Shown here piece by piece: positions 15,967-23,550 of a DNA stretch of 30,310 nt (position 1 is its first letter; the number at the start of each line of letters is the position of its first letter). Below the pieces are notes generated by a model, which had not been told where the DNA came from, ran no database searches, and saw only the letters and a list, made by a program, of their open reading frames with translations. A program made the position numbers and the translations under genes. This DNA comes from CANHVK01 sp046304235 (GTDB lineage: Bacteria > Bacteroidota > Bacteroidia > Flavobacteriales_D > Crocinitomicaceae), in NCBI GenBank assembly GCA_046304235.1, contig JBKCEW010000121.1, positions 1-30,310 on the forward strand. The letters are read 5' to 3'.

Positions 15967-17271
15967 ATGATACAATTCAAAAAAGTTGCATTTTACACAT
16001 TAGGTTGTAAACTGAATTTTTCAGAAACGTCAACCATAGCGCGTCTCTTTGAAGATGCTGGTTTTGCAAAAGTTGACTTCGAAGATACCCCAGATGTTTA
16101 TGTAATCAATACATGTTCTGTAACAGATAATGCAGATAAAAAATGCAAGCAACTAGTAAAGAAAGCCTTGAAAACCAATCCCAATGCTTTTGTGACTATA
16201 GTTGGGTGTTATGCGCAACTTAAGCCAGAAGAGATTGGTGAAATTCCTGGTGTGGATTTAGTTTTAGGGGCGAATGAAAAATTTGATATTATCTCCTACA
16301 TTGAAAATACCGATAAAAAAGAAGAAGCAACAGTTGCTTATAAAAACATCAAAGAGACTAAATCATTTGTTCCTGCTGTATCTTTCGGAGATAGAACTCG
16401 TTCGTTCTTGAAAGTTCAAGATGGATGTGACTACTTTTGTACCTTCTGTACCATTCCGTTAGCACGAGGAAAAAGTAGAAACGCAAGTATCGCTGAAACT
16501 ATTGATGAAGCTGAAAAAATAGCAAACACAGATATAAAAGAAGTTGTACTTACGGGAGTAAATATTGGTGATTTCGGACAAGGTGAAGGTGAAAATTTCT
16601 TTCAATTGATTCAAGCATTAGATGAAGTTGAAGGAATTGATCGTTATCGTATTTCATCGATTGAACCAAATTTGCTATCAAATGAAATCATTGATTTTTG
16701 TTTAACTGATTCAAACAAATTTGTTCCCCATTTCCACATTCCATTACAAGTTGGCAACGACCGTATCTTGAAAGCAATGCGAAGAAAATACGAACGTTAC
16801 TTGTATGCAGAACGTGTAGCACAAATCAAATCTTTACGCAAAGATTGCTGTATCGGTGTAGATGTCATAGTAGGATTTCCAGGTGAAACAGATGAAGAAT
16901 TTTTAGATTCATACAACTTCTTACAATCCTTAGATATTTCTTATTTACATGTGTTTACCTATTCTGAAAGAGCAAATACAAGCGCTCCCAAATTAGGCGA
17001 AACCGTACCGATGGAAAAAAGAAAAGAACGTAGTAAAATGCTACACATTCTTTCAGATAAGAAAAAACGCGCTTTCTACGAAGAAAACGTTGGTTCTGAC
17101 CGCACAGTACTATTTGAGGCAGAAGAAGATGAAGGAATGATGTTTGGTTTTACTGAAAATTATGTAAAAGTGAAAACACCTTTTGAAGCTTCGTTGGTAA
17201 ATCAATTCAGAAATGTAAAATTGACAGCCATTGACCGTGATGGGATTATGAAAATTGAGGTATTAGATTAA
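15967..17271 (+). CDS. mtaB: tRNA t6A37 methylthiotransferase MtaB
   Basis: Radical SAM methylthiotransferase that converts N6-threonylcarbamoyladenosine at position 37 of ANN-decoding tRNAs to its 2-methylthio form. At 434 residues it has the family length. The N-terminal UPF0004 domain carries the auxiliary-cluster cysteines C14 (YTLGCKLNFSET), C50 (VINTCSVTDNADKKC) and C81 (IVGCYAQLKP). The radical SAM motif is C154-DYF-C158-TF-C161 followed by TIPLARGKSRN. HFHIPLQVGNDRILKAMRRK and the ending FTENYVKVKTPF are usual for this group, the latter in a TRAM-like C-terminal domain. TLGCKLN and ADKKC point to MtaB rather than MiaB or RimO. Ten bases separate it from the M1 peptidase gene on the same strand. 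Confidence 0.96.
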   Translation: MIQFKKVAFYTLGCKLNFSETSTIARLFEDAGFAKVDFEDTPDVYVINTCSVTDNADKKCKQLVKKALKTNPNAFVTIVGCYAQLKPEEIGEIPGVDLVLGANEKFDIISYIENTDKKEEATVAYKNIKETKSFVPAVSFGDRTRSFLKVQDGCDYFCTFCTIPLARGKSRNASIAETIDEAEKIANTDIKEVVLTGVNIGDFGQGEGENFFQLIQALDEVEGIDRYRISSIEPNLLSNEIIDFCLTDSNKFVPHFHIPLQVGNDRILKAMRRKYERYLYAERVAQIKSLRKDCCIGVDVIVGFPGETDEEFLDSYNFLQSLDISYLHVFTYSERANTSAPKLGETVPMEKRKERSKMLHILSDKKKRAFYEENVGSDRTVLFEAEEDEGMMFGFTENYVKVKTPFEASLVNQFRNVKLTAIDRDGIMKIEVLD

Positions 17272-17281
17272 AAAACTACAA

Positions 17282-18919
17282 ATGAAATTGAAACGTATTT
17301 TATTCTTTTACAGTTTATTAATTTTCACATGTATTAGTTTTGGCCAACAAAAATATCCAAAACAACCTGCTGATATTCTTAAGTATATTATTGATATACA
17401 AGTTACGGATGAGAATAACAAAATTAAAGTTACCGAAAACGTTCACGCTCAATTTTCAACGACTATTGACACTTTCTATTTAGATTTAACCAATTTCAAT
17501 GGTAATACAGGAATGCAAGTTTCTCGTGTTTTAGAACAAGGTTACCCTGTTTCTTTTATTCACAAAAATAATCGCATAGGAATATTGGTAGTGCCGCCAC
17601 CTAAAAACACCCCCTATTTTGATTTTCAAATTGAATACGAAGGTATTCCTTCTGATGGCTTAATCATCGGAAAAAATAAATTTAACGAACGCACTTTTTT
17701 TGGTGACAATTGGCCACAAAGAGCGCATCATTGGTTTGCTTGTATCGATCACCCTTCTGACAAAGCGTTTGTAAGATTTAAAGTAGCTGCCCCCTCCCAC
17801 TATCAAGTAATTGCGAATGGAAAGCATTTAGAAAGTACGTCAGACATAAATAACCCAAACATTACAAGACACATATTCGAAACAAATAAACCAATTCCTT
17901 CTAAAGTAATTGTTATTGGTTTAGCAAACTTTGAAATTGAAAGAACAAAATATAATAAGTCATTAGAAACATCTACATGGGTATATCCAAAAGATAAAAC
18001 AAATGGCAAAAAAGATTTTGCTCTAAAAGATAGTATTTTGAAATATTACGAAAAAAATATCGGTACGTTTCCTTTTGAAAAATTAGCTCATGTTCAATCA
18101 ACAACCATGTACGGTGGAATGGAAAATGCTAGCTGTATTTTTTATGATGAAAACGTAATCAAAGGAGATGGTAAAATAAACGAATTGATTGCTCATGAAA
18201 TAGTACATCAATGGTTTGGTAATTCTGCCTCTGAAAAAGAATGGTCTGATTTATGGCTTAGCGAAGGATTTGCAACATATCTTACCAATCTATACATTGA
18301 GGATGTATTTGGTAAAAAGGCTTTTAGAGAACAATTACTAAAAGATAGAAAAAAGGTAATATCTTTTGCACAGAAAACTTTACCTCCATTAAAAGACACC
18401 TTAACTCAAAATGTTCAAGATTTACTTAACCCGAACGCTTATCAAAAAGGAAGTTGGATACTTCATATGATTCGTGAACAAATTGGAATTGAGCTTTTTT
18501 GGAAAGTAATCCAAAACTACTATAAAGCATATCAATACAGTAATGCTTCAAGTAAAGATTTTTTTAAAATATTAGAAAAAACAACTGATAAAGATTTTAA
18601 TCAATTTTATAAAGATTGGGTTACACAGCCCGGACATCCTATTATTTCAACAAAAACAAAAGAAGAAATTATTACTGATTCAACTAGTAATCTATCTCAA
18701 TTTCAATATACTATTGATATAAAACAACAGCAAAAAATAGTTTTTCGTTTTCCATTAGAAGTAGAAATTCTATTTGAAGACAATACCAAAGAATTTTTAG
18801 CGTTATACATGGATAATAGTATTATTACGCAAAATTTACTATATTCAAAAAGAATTAAGCAATTAATACTCGATCCAAATTGTAAATTGTTATTTGACGA
18901 AGGGAAACCAGCAAAATGA
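17282..18919 (+). CDS. M1 family zinc aminopeptidase, exported
   Basis: A 545-residue metallopeptidase with an N-terminal signal peptide (MKLKRILFFYSLLIFTCISF, cleavage near GQQ). The exopeptidase recognition motif is YGGMEN (residues 277-282, the GxMEN variant). The zinc site is H305-E306-I-V-H309 with E328 in WLSEGFATYL, matching HExxH-x18-E of M1 enzymes. Catalysis: removal of N-terminal residues from peptides, probably in the periplasm or at the cell surface. It is shorter than E. coli PepN and has the N-terminal saddle, thermolysin-like domain and a short C-terminal region only. Its last four bases overlap the DUF2147 gene start (ATGA), indicating translational coupling. Confidence 0.92.
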   Translation: MKLKRILFFYSLLIFTCISFGQQKYPKQPADILKYIIDIQVTDENNKIKVTENVHAQFSTTIDTFYLDLTNFNGNTGMQVSRVLEQGYPVSFIHKNNRIGILVVPPPKNTPYFDFQIEYEGIPSDGLIIGKNKFNERTFFGDNWPQRAHHWFACIDHPSDKAFVRFKVAAPSHYQVIANGKHLESTSDINNPNITRHIFETNKPIPSKVIVIGLANFEIERTKYNKSLETSTWVYPKDKTNGKKDFALKDSILKYYEKNIGTFPFEKLAHVQSTTMYGGMENASCIFYDENVIKGDGKINELIAHEIVHQWFGNSASEKEWSDLWLSEGFATYLTNLYIEDVFGKKAFREQLLKDRKKVISFAQKTLPPLKDTLTQNVQDLLNPNAYQKGSWILHMIREQIGIELFWKVIQNYYKAYQYSNASSKDFFKILEKTTDKDFNQFYKDWVTQPGHPIISTKTKEEIITDSTSNLSQFQYTIDIKQQQKIVFRFPLEVEILFEDNTKEFLALYMDNSIITQNLLYSKRIKQLILDPNCKLLFDEGKPAK

Positions 18920-19344
18920 AGATATTACTAGTTATAGCACTTTTAGGTTTTATGACCGGCTCAGCAGTCAAGTCGGATGATCTAATAGGGTTGTGGTTAG
19001 ATGAGAGTAGAAAATTGATCGTCGAGACCTACAAAGCTGACAACTTATATTATGCTAAAATTCGTTGGTTTGACAATGAAAACAAACGAATTGAAAAATT
19101 CTCTGAAAAGGGATTACCTAAAAGTAAATGGATCAATTATAAAGTCATGGAGCATTTTAAGTTTGATGGTGAAATGTGGAAAGATGGCGTAATTCATCAA
19201 ATTAAAACAGGACATACCTATGATGCAACTATTCATATGAAAAATAAAAATTTTATTGTTGTTAGGGGATATGTATTGATTACCATGTTAGGTGAAAATG
19301 TTTCATTTACAAGATACACTTCAACCCTACCTAAACAAGAGTAA
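18916..19344 (+). CDS. DUF2147 domain-containing protein
   Basis: A small 142-residue exported protein with a short leader (MKILLVIALLGFMTGSAVKS). The mature part DDLIGLWLDESRKLIVETYK, then YYAKIRWFDNEN, and the close VVRGYVLITMLGENVSFTRY match the DUF2147 pattern of a W-built beta barrel with a final (L/M)xG-x-x-xFTR-Y strand. Function unknown. The start codon overlaps the stop of the M1 peptidase gene by four bases, so the two are translated together, but a joint task is only inference. Confidence 0.82.
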   Translation: MKILLVIALLGFMTGSAVKSDDLIGLWLDESRKLIVETYKADNLYYAKIRWFDNENKRIEKFSEKGLPKSKWINYKVMEHFKFDGEMWKDGVIHQIKTGHTYDATIHMKNKNFIVVRGYVLITMLGENVSFTRYTSTLPKQE

Positions 19345-19398
19345 TTTAAATCTTCTTTTTATTTTTAAATTAAGTAATTAATTTTAAAGATCTTATAA

Positions 19399-19479
19399 TA
19401 AACAACCCTTATTATTGTAAATATTTTACACAAATTAACTATTACTTTTATGTTAAATCTATACTAAACAACCCTTATT
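19399..19479. repeat. Pair of 15-base direct repeats upstream of rbfA
   Basis: TAAACAACCCTTATT occurs at 19399-19413 and again at 19465-19479, 66 bases apart. The first copy lies inside an AATAA / TTATT inverted repeat (19397-19413). Such a pair in a 200-base intergenic region could be an operator, but there is no proof. Confidence 0.7.
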
Positions 19480-19532
19480 CTATTCAGTAAGTCATCTTGT
19501 AGAAAATAAAAATATAAATCAATACGAATCAT

Positions 19533-19540
19533 TATCTTTG
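19533..19540 (+). promoter_or_regulatory. Bacteroidota-type -7 box for rbfA
   Basis: TATCTTTG matches TAnnTTTG exactly and ends four bases before the rbfA ATG at 19545, predicting transcription to begin at or next to the start codon. No -33 TTG at the usual spacing. Confidence 0.5.
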
Positions 19541-19544
19541 TATT

Positions 19545-19883
19545 ATGAGTTCGATTAGACAAAATAAAATTGAAGGAGTAATTCAAGAAGAATTATCAGT
19601 GTTCTTTCAGCGAAACGCACGAGAAATATGTTTAGGTGCAATGGTTTCAGTTACGGTTGTTCGTGTAACTTCAGACCTTTCTTTGGCTAGAATATTTGTA
19701 AGTATTTTTGCTGGCCCTCCAAAAGAAGAAGTTTTGGCATCCATCAATGAAAACGCAAAAAAAATCCGTGGTGAAGTTGGTAAACGTTTAAAAAACATGC
19801 GTAAAATTCCAGATTTAGTATTTAAAATCGATGATTCGCTTGATTACGCCATGGAAATTCAAAACTTACTGAATAACAAATAA
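19545..19883 (+). CDS. rbfA: 30S ribosome-binding factor RbfA
   Basis: A 112-residue KH-fold protein that binds the immature 30S subunit, helps 16S rRNA 5'-end maturation, and supports cold adaptation. The N-terminus SSIRQNKIEGVIQEELSVFF, the central SVTVVRVTSDLSLARIFVSI and the end RKIPDLVFKIDDSLDYAMEI are typical of RbfA. The length is standard for Bacteroidota. The LolC/E-type permease gene starts 13 bases after the stop, a linkage common in Flavobacteriales. Confidence 0.96.
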   Translation: MSSIRQNKIEGVIQEELSVFFQRNAREICLGAMVSVTVVRVTSDLSLARIFVSIFAGPPKEEVLASINENAKKIRGEVGKRLKNMRKIPDLVFKIDDSLDYAMEIQNLLNNK

Positions 19884-19896
19884 TTAGTTCCTTACC

Positions 19897-21129
19897 GTGA
19901 ACGTTCCTTTATTTATAGCGCGAAGATATTTATCCTCTAAAAAGAAAAGTGTTGTTAATTGGATAACAAGGATTTCAGTGATAGGAATTGCTGTAATTAC
20001 AGCTGCACTGATCATATTACTCGCTGCTTTCAATGGAATTGAATCCATGGTTGAAAAACTATACACGGAATTTGATCCATCAATTATAATCAGATCAACC
20101 CAAAGAAAAACCTTTTCTGATAAAACTCTTAAGATTGCATCCATAAAAAGACTACCTTTTGTAGAAAATACAAGTAAAGCAATTGAAGAAATTGTAGTTC
20201 TTCGTAATGAAAAAAAATGGGTGAATGCTAAAATTGTAGGAGTAGAAAAGTCATTCATGAAAATGGCTAAAATACCAGAACATATAGTTGATGGTTATCC
20301 TACATTTGATGAAAAAGGTATAAAAATGGGACTAATTGGAGCTTCCTTGCTTGAAAAGCTAGGCGGATACATCCCTTCTCATACAGGTTTTGAAGATGTT
20401 TTATGTTATTTCCCTAAAAGAGATGCAAAAGTTTCACCAACTTCCAATCCATTTCGAATTCATCAACTTCATCTCGCCGGTAGAATTAACTATAACATTG
20501 AAGTGAACAATGAGAATTTATTGATTCCCATAGAGCTAGCATCTGAATTACTTGAATACGAACATGATATAACTGCTTTTTATATTGACATAAAAAAAGG
20601 AGAAAATCTCGAAAAAGCAAAAGAAAAATTACAAGAAATTGTAGGACCAAAGTTCTCGGTAAAAACTCATTTAGAGAAAAACGAATTAATTTACAAAACA
20701 AGTAAATCTGAAAAGTTAATTGTTATTGCAATTCTAGTATTCATTTTCATTCTCGCTGCTTTCAACTTAGTAGCTTCTTTGACAATGTTGTACATCGAGA
20801 AGAAAAAAAATATTTTGACTCTTCAAAGTCTTGGTGCAAATGAAAAATTTATTTTCAAAATCTTTTATTTTGAAGGTTTACTCATTGCATTCAAAGGAGT
20901 AATTATCGGAGCAATTATTGGTACTTTAGTTTGCTTAATCCAATATTTTGGAGAATTATTGGTTTTACCAAACTCAGGAAATCAATCTTTTCCGATAAAA
21001 TTCAAATTAACCGATGGTTTACTCGTTCTGTCAATTGTTTCTTTGTTATCGATTTTATCAAGTTACTTACCAGTAAAATATTTGGTTTATAAAAATAGAA
21101 TCAATCGTTTAGACGGTACAATTATATAA
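19897..21129 (+). CDS. LolC/LolE-type ABC transporter permease (FtsX family)
   Basis: A 410-residue inner-membrane protein starting at GTG (19897). It has the MacB/LolE layout. A short cytoplasmic start VPLFIARRYLSSKKKSVVNW leads into TM1 (VIGIAVITAALIILLAAFNG). A periplasmic domain of about 220 residues follows. Three C-terminal TM segments close the protein (LIVIAILVFIFILAAFNLVA; a second after GLLIAFKGVIIGAIIG; a third with LLVLSIVSLLSILSSYL). The IEKKKNILTLQSLGANEKFI coupling segment is the FtsX signature. It probably works with a LolD-like ATPase in lipoprotein release. It lies 13 bases after rbfA and directly abuts the convergent chalcone-like gene. The exact Lol role is inferred. Confidence 0.85.
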   Translation: MNVPLFIARRYLSSKKKSVVNWITRISVIGIAVITAALIILLAAFNGIESMVEKLYTEFDPSIIIRSTQRKTFSDKTLKIASIKRLPFVENTSKAIEEIVVLRNEKKWVNAKIVGVEKSFMKMAKIPEHIVDGYPTFDEKGIKMGLIGASLLEKLGGYIPSHTGFEDVLCYFPKRDAKVSPTSNPFRIHQLHLAGRINYNIEVNNENLLIPIELASELLEYEHDITAFYIDIKKGENLEKAKEKLQEIVGPKFSVKTHLEKNELIYKTSKSEKLIVIAILVFIFILAAFNLVASLTMLYIEKKKNILTLQSLGANEKFIFKIFYFEGLLIAFKGVIIGAIIGTLVCLIQYFGELLVLPNSGNQSFPIKFKLTDGLLVLSIVSLLSILSSYLPVKYLVYKNRINRLDGTII

Positions 21130-21723
21130 TTATTTTCCCAACAATTTCAACTTTAAATTTGAATCTGCAGGATTTTTTCCGAGCCAAATACCAAAAAGTG
21201 CTCTCTTGAAATCAACCCCTTTAATCAATCCTATTTCTTCCCCGTTTTTTTCAATTATTAAACCAATTTCAGGATGGTATCTTAATTGTATTTTGTCACC
21301 AAGTTTAAACTCTTCTTTGAATGAATTACTAAACTTTAATATTTGATCTTTTGAAACCCTCCCATAATCTGACTTCTTAAACCCTTCATTTACAGCCTCT
21401 AAAAACACCCTTTTATTCACTTTTGTCGAAATAATTCGGATACTGATAACCATTGGTTTATCAGTTAAAATTATTTCATTTTCATCTGTTATTTTCTTTT
21501 CTAGGTAAAGACCACAAACGTATAAATCAAAAAAATATTTTTCTCTTATCCCAATACCATTAAGAATTAAACGATCTTTATTCTCGTTTATTTCTGTGTA
21601 ATACTTTACTCCACCATAAGTTATTGTTTCCTTTTGAGAATGTGTAACCGTTGAGTAAAAAATAAGAACTAACTGAATTATAAATACTGTTTTCATACCA
21701 TTTATTTTCTTTAATTTAATCAT
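21130..21723 (-). CDS. Chalcone isomerase-like (Chalcone_3) exported protein
   Basis: A 197-residue protein; the ATG at 21696 (residue 10) gives a cleaner leader (MKTVFIIQLVLIFYSTVTHS), so the true start may be there. The mature part LILNGIGIREKYFFDLYVCG, then GLYLEKK and KPMVISIRIISTKVNKR, and the late segment IGLIKGVDFKRALFGIWLGK match the chalcone-isomerase-like fold of bacterial periplasmic proteins (Chalcone_3). The bacterial members lack a proven isomerase role and may bind lipids or small ligands. The gene meets the LolC/E-type gene tail to tail with no bases between the two stop codons. Confidence 0.82.
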   Translation of the reverse strand: MIKLKKINGMKTVFIIQLVLIFYSTVTHSQKETITYGGVKYYTEINENKDRLILNGIGIREKYFFDLYVCGLYLEKKITDENEIILTDKPMVISIRIISTKVNKRVFLEAVNEGFKKSDYGRVSKDQILKFSNSFKEEFKLGDKIQLRYHPEIGLIIEKNGEEIGLIKGVDFKRALFGIWLGKNPADSNLKLKLLGK

Positions 21724-21789
21724 TTTAAATTAAATAGAAATGAAAAAAATAATAGTGAACTCTTATTTTTAATTCTTAAAAACTCTTAG

Positions 21790-21797
21790 TAAATTTG
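21790..21797 (+). promoter_or_regulatory. Bacteroidota-type -7 box for dnaX
   Basis: TAAATTTG matches TAnnTTTG, ending 20 bases before the dnaX ATG at 21818. No -33 TTG at the expected distance. Confidence 0.45.
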
Positions 21798-21817
21798 TTC
21801 TTCTTTTAAATATTGAT

Positions 21818-23550
21818 ATGAGCGATTTCGTAGTTTCAGCGCGTAAATATAGACCACAAACGTTTGATACTGTTGTTGGTCAACGCTCTATTACATCGAC
21901 TTTAAAAAATGCAATTAAAAACAAACATTTAGCTCAGGCTTTTTTGTTTTGTGGTTCAAGAGGAGTTGGTAAAACAACTACAGCCCGTATTTTAGCAAAA
22001 ACAATTAATTGTTTCAATAGAACGGAACAAATTGAAGCATGTGATCAATGTGAATCTTGTTCGTCTTTTAATTCTGGTGCTTCTTTGAATGTGTATGAAT
22101 TAGATGCTGCATCTAATAACTCCGTTGACGATATCAGAGAATTAGTTAACCAAGTTCGAATTGCTCCTCAAATTGGTACTCACAAGGTTTATATAATTGA
22201 CGAGGTTCACATGTTATCAAATTCAGCTTTCAATGCATTTTTGAAAACATTAGAAGAACCACCTGCTCATGCTATTTTTATTCTTGCAACTACGGAGAAA
22301 CATAAAATTATCCCTACTATTTTGTCACGTTGTCAGATTTTTGATTTTCAACGCATCAAAGTAAAGGATATAGCAGATCATTTATCTTATATAGCAGTAA
22401 AAGAAGGTATTAGCGCTGATTCAGAAGCATTACATGTAATTGCTCAAAAAGCGGAAGGAGCATTACGCGATGCATTATCAATCTTTGATCAAATTGTAAG
22501 TTTTGCTGGAAATAATTTAACCTATCAATCTGTACTTGAAAATCTGAACATACTTGATTATGATTATTTTTTCAGAATTGTCGACAGCTCTTTCAAAGAA
22601 GATATTCCTGCATGTCTATTGATGTATAATGACATCATGGAAAAAGGTTTTGATGGCCACAACTTTATCTTAGGTCTTTCTGAACATTTTCGTAATCTAT
22701 TAGTTTGTAAAGATGTTCGAACTGCTAAATTACTTGAAGTAGGTGAAAGCGTTCAAAATCGTTATGTTGAACAAGCAAAATTATTAGACGCATCATACAT
22801 CATACGAGCATTGGGTGTTTTAAGTAAAGCTGATGTTGATTACAAATCATCGAAAAATCAACGTTTATTAGTTGAGATTACTATCATGCAGTTATGTTCA
22901 ATTAAAAACGAACTCGAAAAAAAAAAAGCTTAACTGATTTTGTAGAGTTAATTCCTTTCATTGGACAACCCTCTAAAAACGATATTCAAACTAAATCTGA
23001 AAAACAGGATAGTAAATCTGTTACTACACCATCATTAGGTGATATTTCTTTCAAAAAAGAGGTTAAAACACTAATTTCTCCCACTGGTACTCTTACGTCA
23101 GGACTAATCTCCGTTAAAGAAATATTAGATAAAAATGAGAATATAGAGACCGTTGAAAATTTTGAAAATAAACCAAAATCTCCTTTCACTTTAGATGATT
23201 TGATGATTTATTGGAGAAAATTTGCTTTTATAATGAAAGAAGATGGAAATGATACTATCTATCTTGCCATGAAAAAGAGAGATCCTAAATTAGCAAATGA
23301 TTTTGTTATCATTCATGAAGTAGATAACCAAGTTCAAATAGATTATATCCAAACACATATAACTGATTTATTGGATTTTTTACGTGAAAACCTTAAGAAT
23401 TGGGGTATTACAGTAAAATTCTCAATCACCGAAGCTCAAGAAGAAAATGTAAAATTTCAAACTGGTAAAGATAAGTTTGCTGTTCTGGCTCGAAAAAATC
23501 CTAATTTATATACTCTTCAAAAATTATTCAATTTAGATATTGAATATTAA
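21818..23550 (+). CDS. dnaX: DNA polymerase III gamma/tau subunit, split over two frames
   Basis: Clamp-loader ATPase of the replicative polymerase. The zero frame (21818-22933, 371 aa) is a complete gamma. It has Walker A GSRGVGKT (46-53), the zinc module C65/C75/C78/C81 (ACDQCESC), Walker B IIDEVH (126-131), sensor 1 ATTEKHKIIPTILSRC with SRC at 170-172, and the domain III helices to residue 371. It stops at 22931 right after an A11 run (22917-22927). The -1 frame is open from 22927 to 23550 (207 codons) and encodes a hydrophilic linker followed by a folded tail. Together they give a tau of about 577 residues. This is the classic layout of programmed frameshifting or transcriptional slippage. 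A sequencing error in the A run would give the same picture, producing tau only. The 3' end overlaps bioA by 18 bases. Confidence 0.88.
22917..22951 (+). promoter_or_regulatory. Candidate recoding (slippage) site in dnaX
   Basis: Eleven A residues (22917-22927) are read in zero frame as GA-A AAA AAA AAA, then GCT TAA. A weak stem follows: TTAACT (22930-22935) and AGTTAA (22946-22951) with a 10-base loop. The stem begins two bases after the A run, closer than in standard -1 frameshift sites, so RNA-polymerase slippage on the A run is the likelier mechanism. Confidence 0.65.
22927..23550 (+). CDS. dnaX: Tau-specific C-terminal segment of dnaX (-1 frame)
   Basis: This frame has no stop from 22927 to 23550 and begins SLTDFVELIPFIGQP. 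A Ser/Thr/Lys-rich linker of about 80 residues follows, and then a compact domain (FTLDDLMIYWRKFAFIMKED, ending NPNLYTLQKLFNLDIEY). The LD-x-W/YW-x-F-A entry and the NP-x-L-x-x-L-x-x-x-F-x-L-x-I ending are what Bacteroidota tau tails look like. It has no start of its own near the A run; the first ATG at 23200 lies inside the folded part. It should therefore be read as an extension of gamma rather than a separate gene. In other bacteria the tau tail contacts the polymerase and the DnaB helicase. Confidence 0.8.
   Translation, partial: SLTDFVELIPFIGQPSKNDIQTKSEKQDSKSVTTPSLGDISFKKEVKTLISPTGTLTSGLISVKEILDKNENIETVENFENKPKSPFTLDDLMIYWRKFAFIMKEDGNDTIYLAMKKRDPKLANDFVIIHEVDNQVQIDYIQTHITDLLDFLRENLKNWGITVKFSITEAQEENVKFQTGKDKFAVLARKNPNLYTLQKLFNLDIEY

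Larger units (their letters stand above)
19345..19544. other. AT-rich intergenic region upstream of rbfA
   Basis: Two hundred bases with no ORF. It holds a 15-base direct repeat (19399-19413 and 19465-19479) and a -7 box at its 3' edge. No convincing GC-rich terminator hairpin is visible after the DUF2147 gene. Confidence 0.6.

Noticed and set aside
19884..20258. 124-codon minus-strand ORF over the LolC/E-type permease gene
   Set aside because: Shadow of a well-supported gene; no domain seen.
23200..23550. Separate 116-codon gene after dnaX
   Set aside because: The frame is open back to the A run at 22917-22927 and its content fits a tau tail, so it is part of dnaX.
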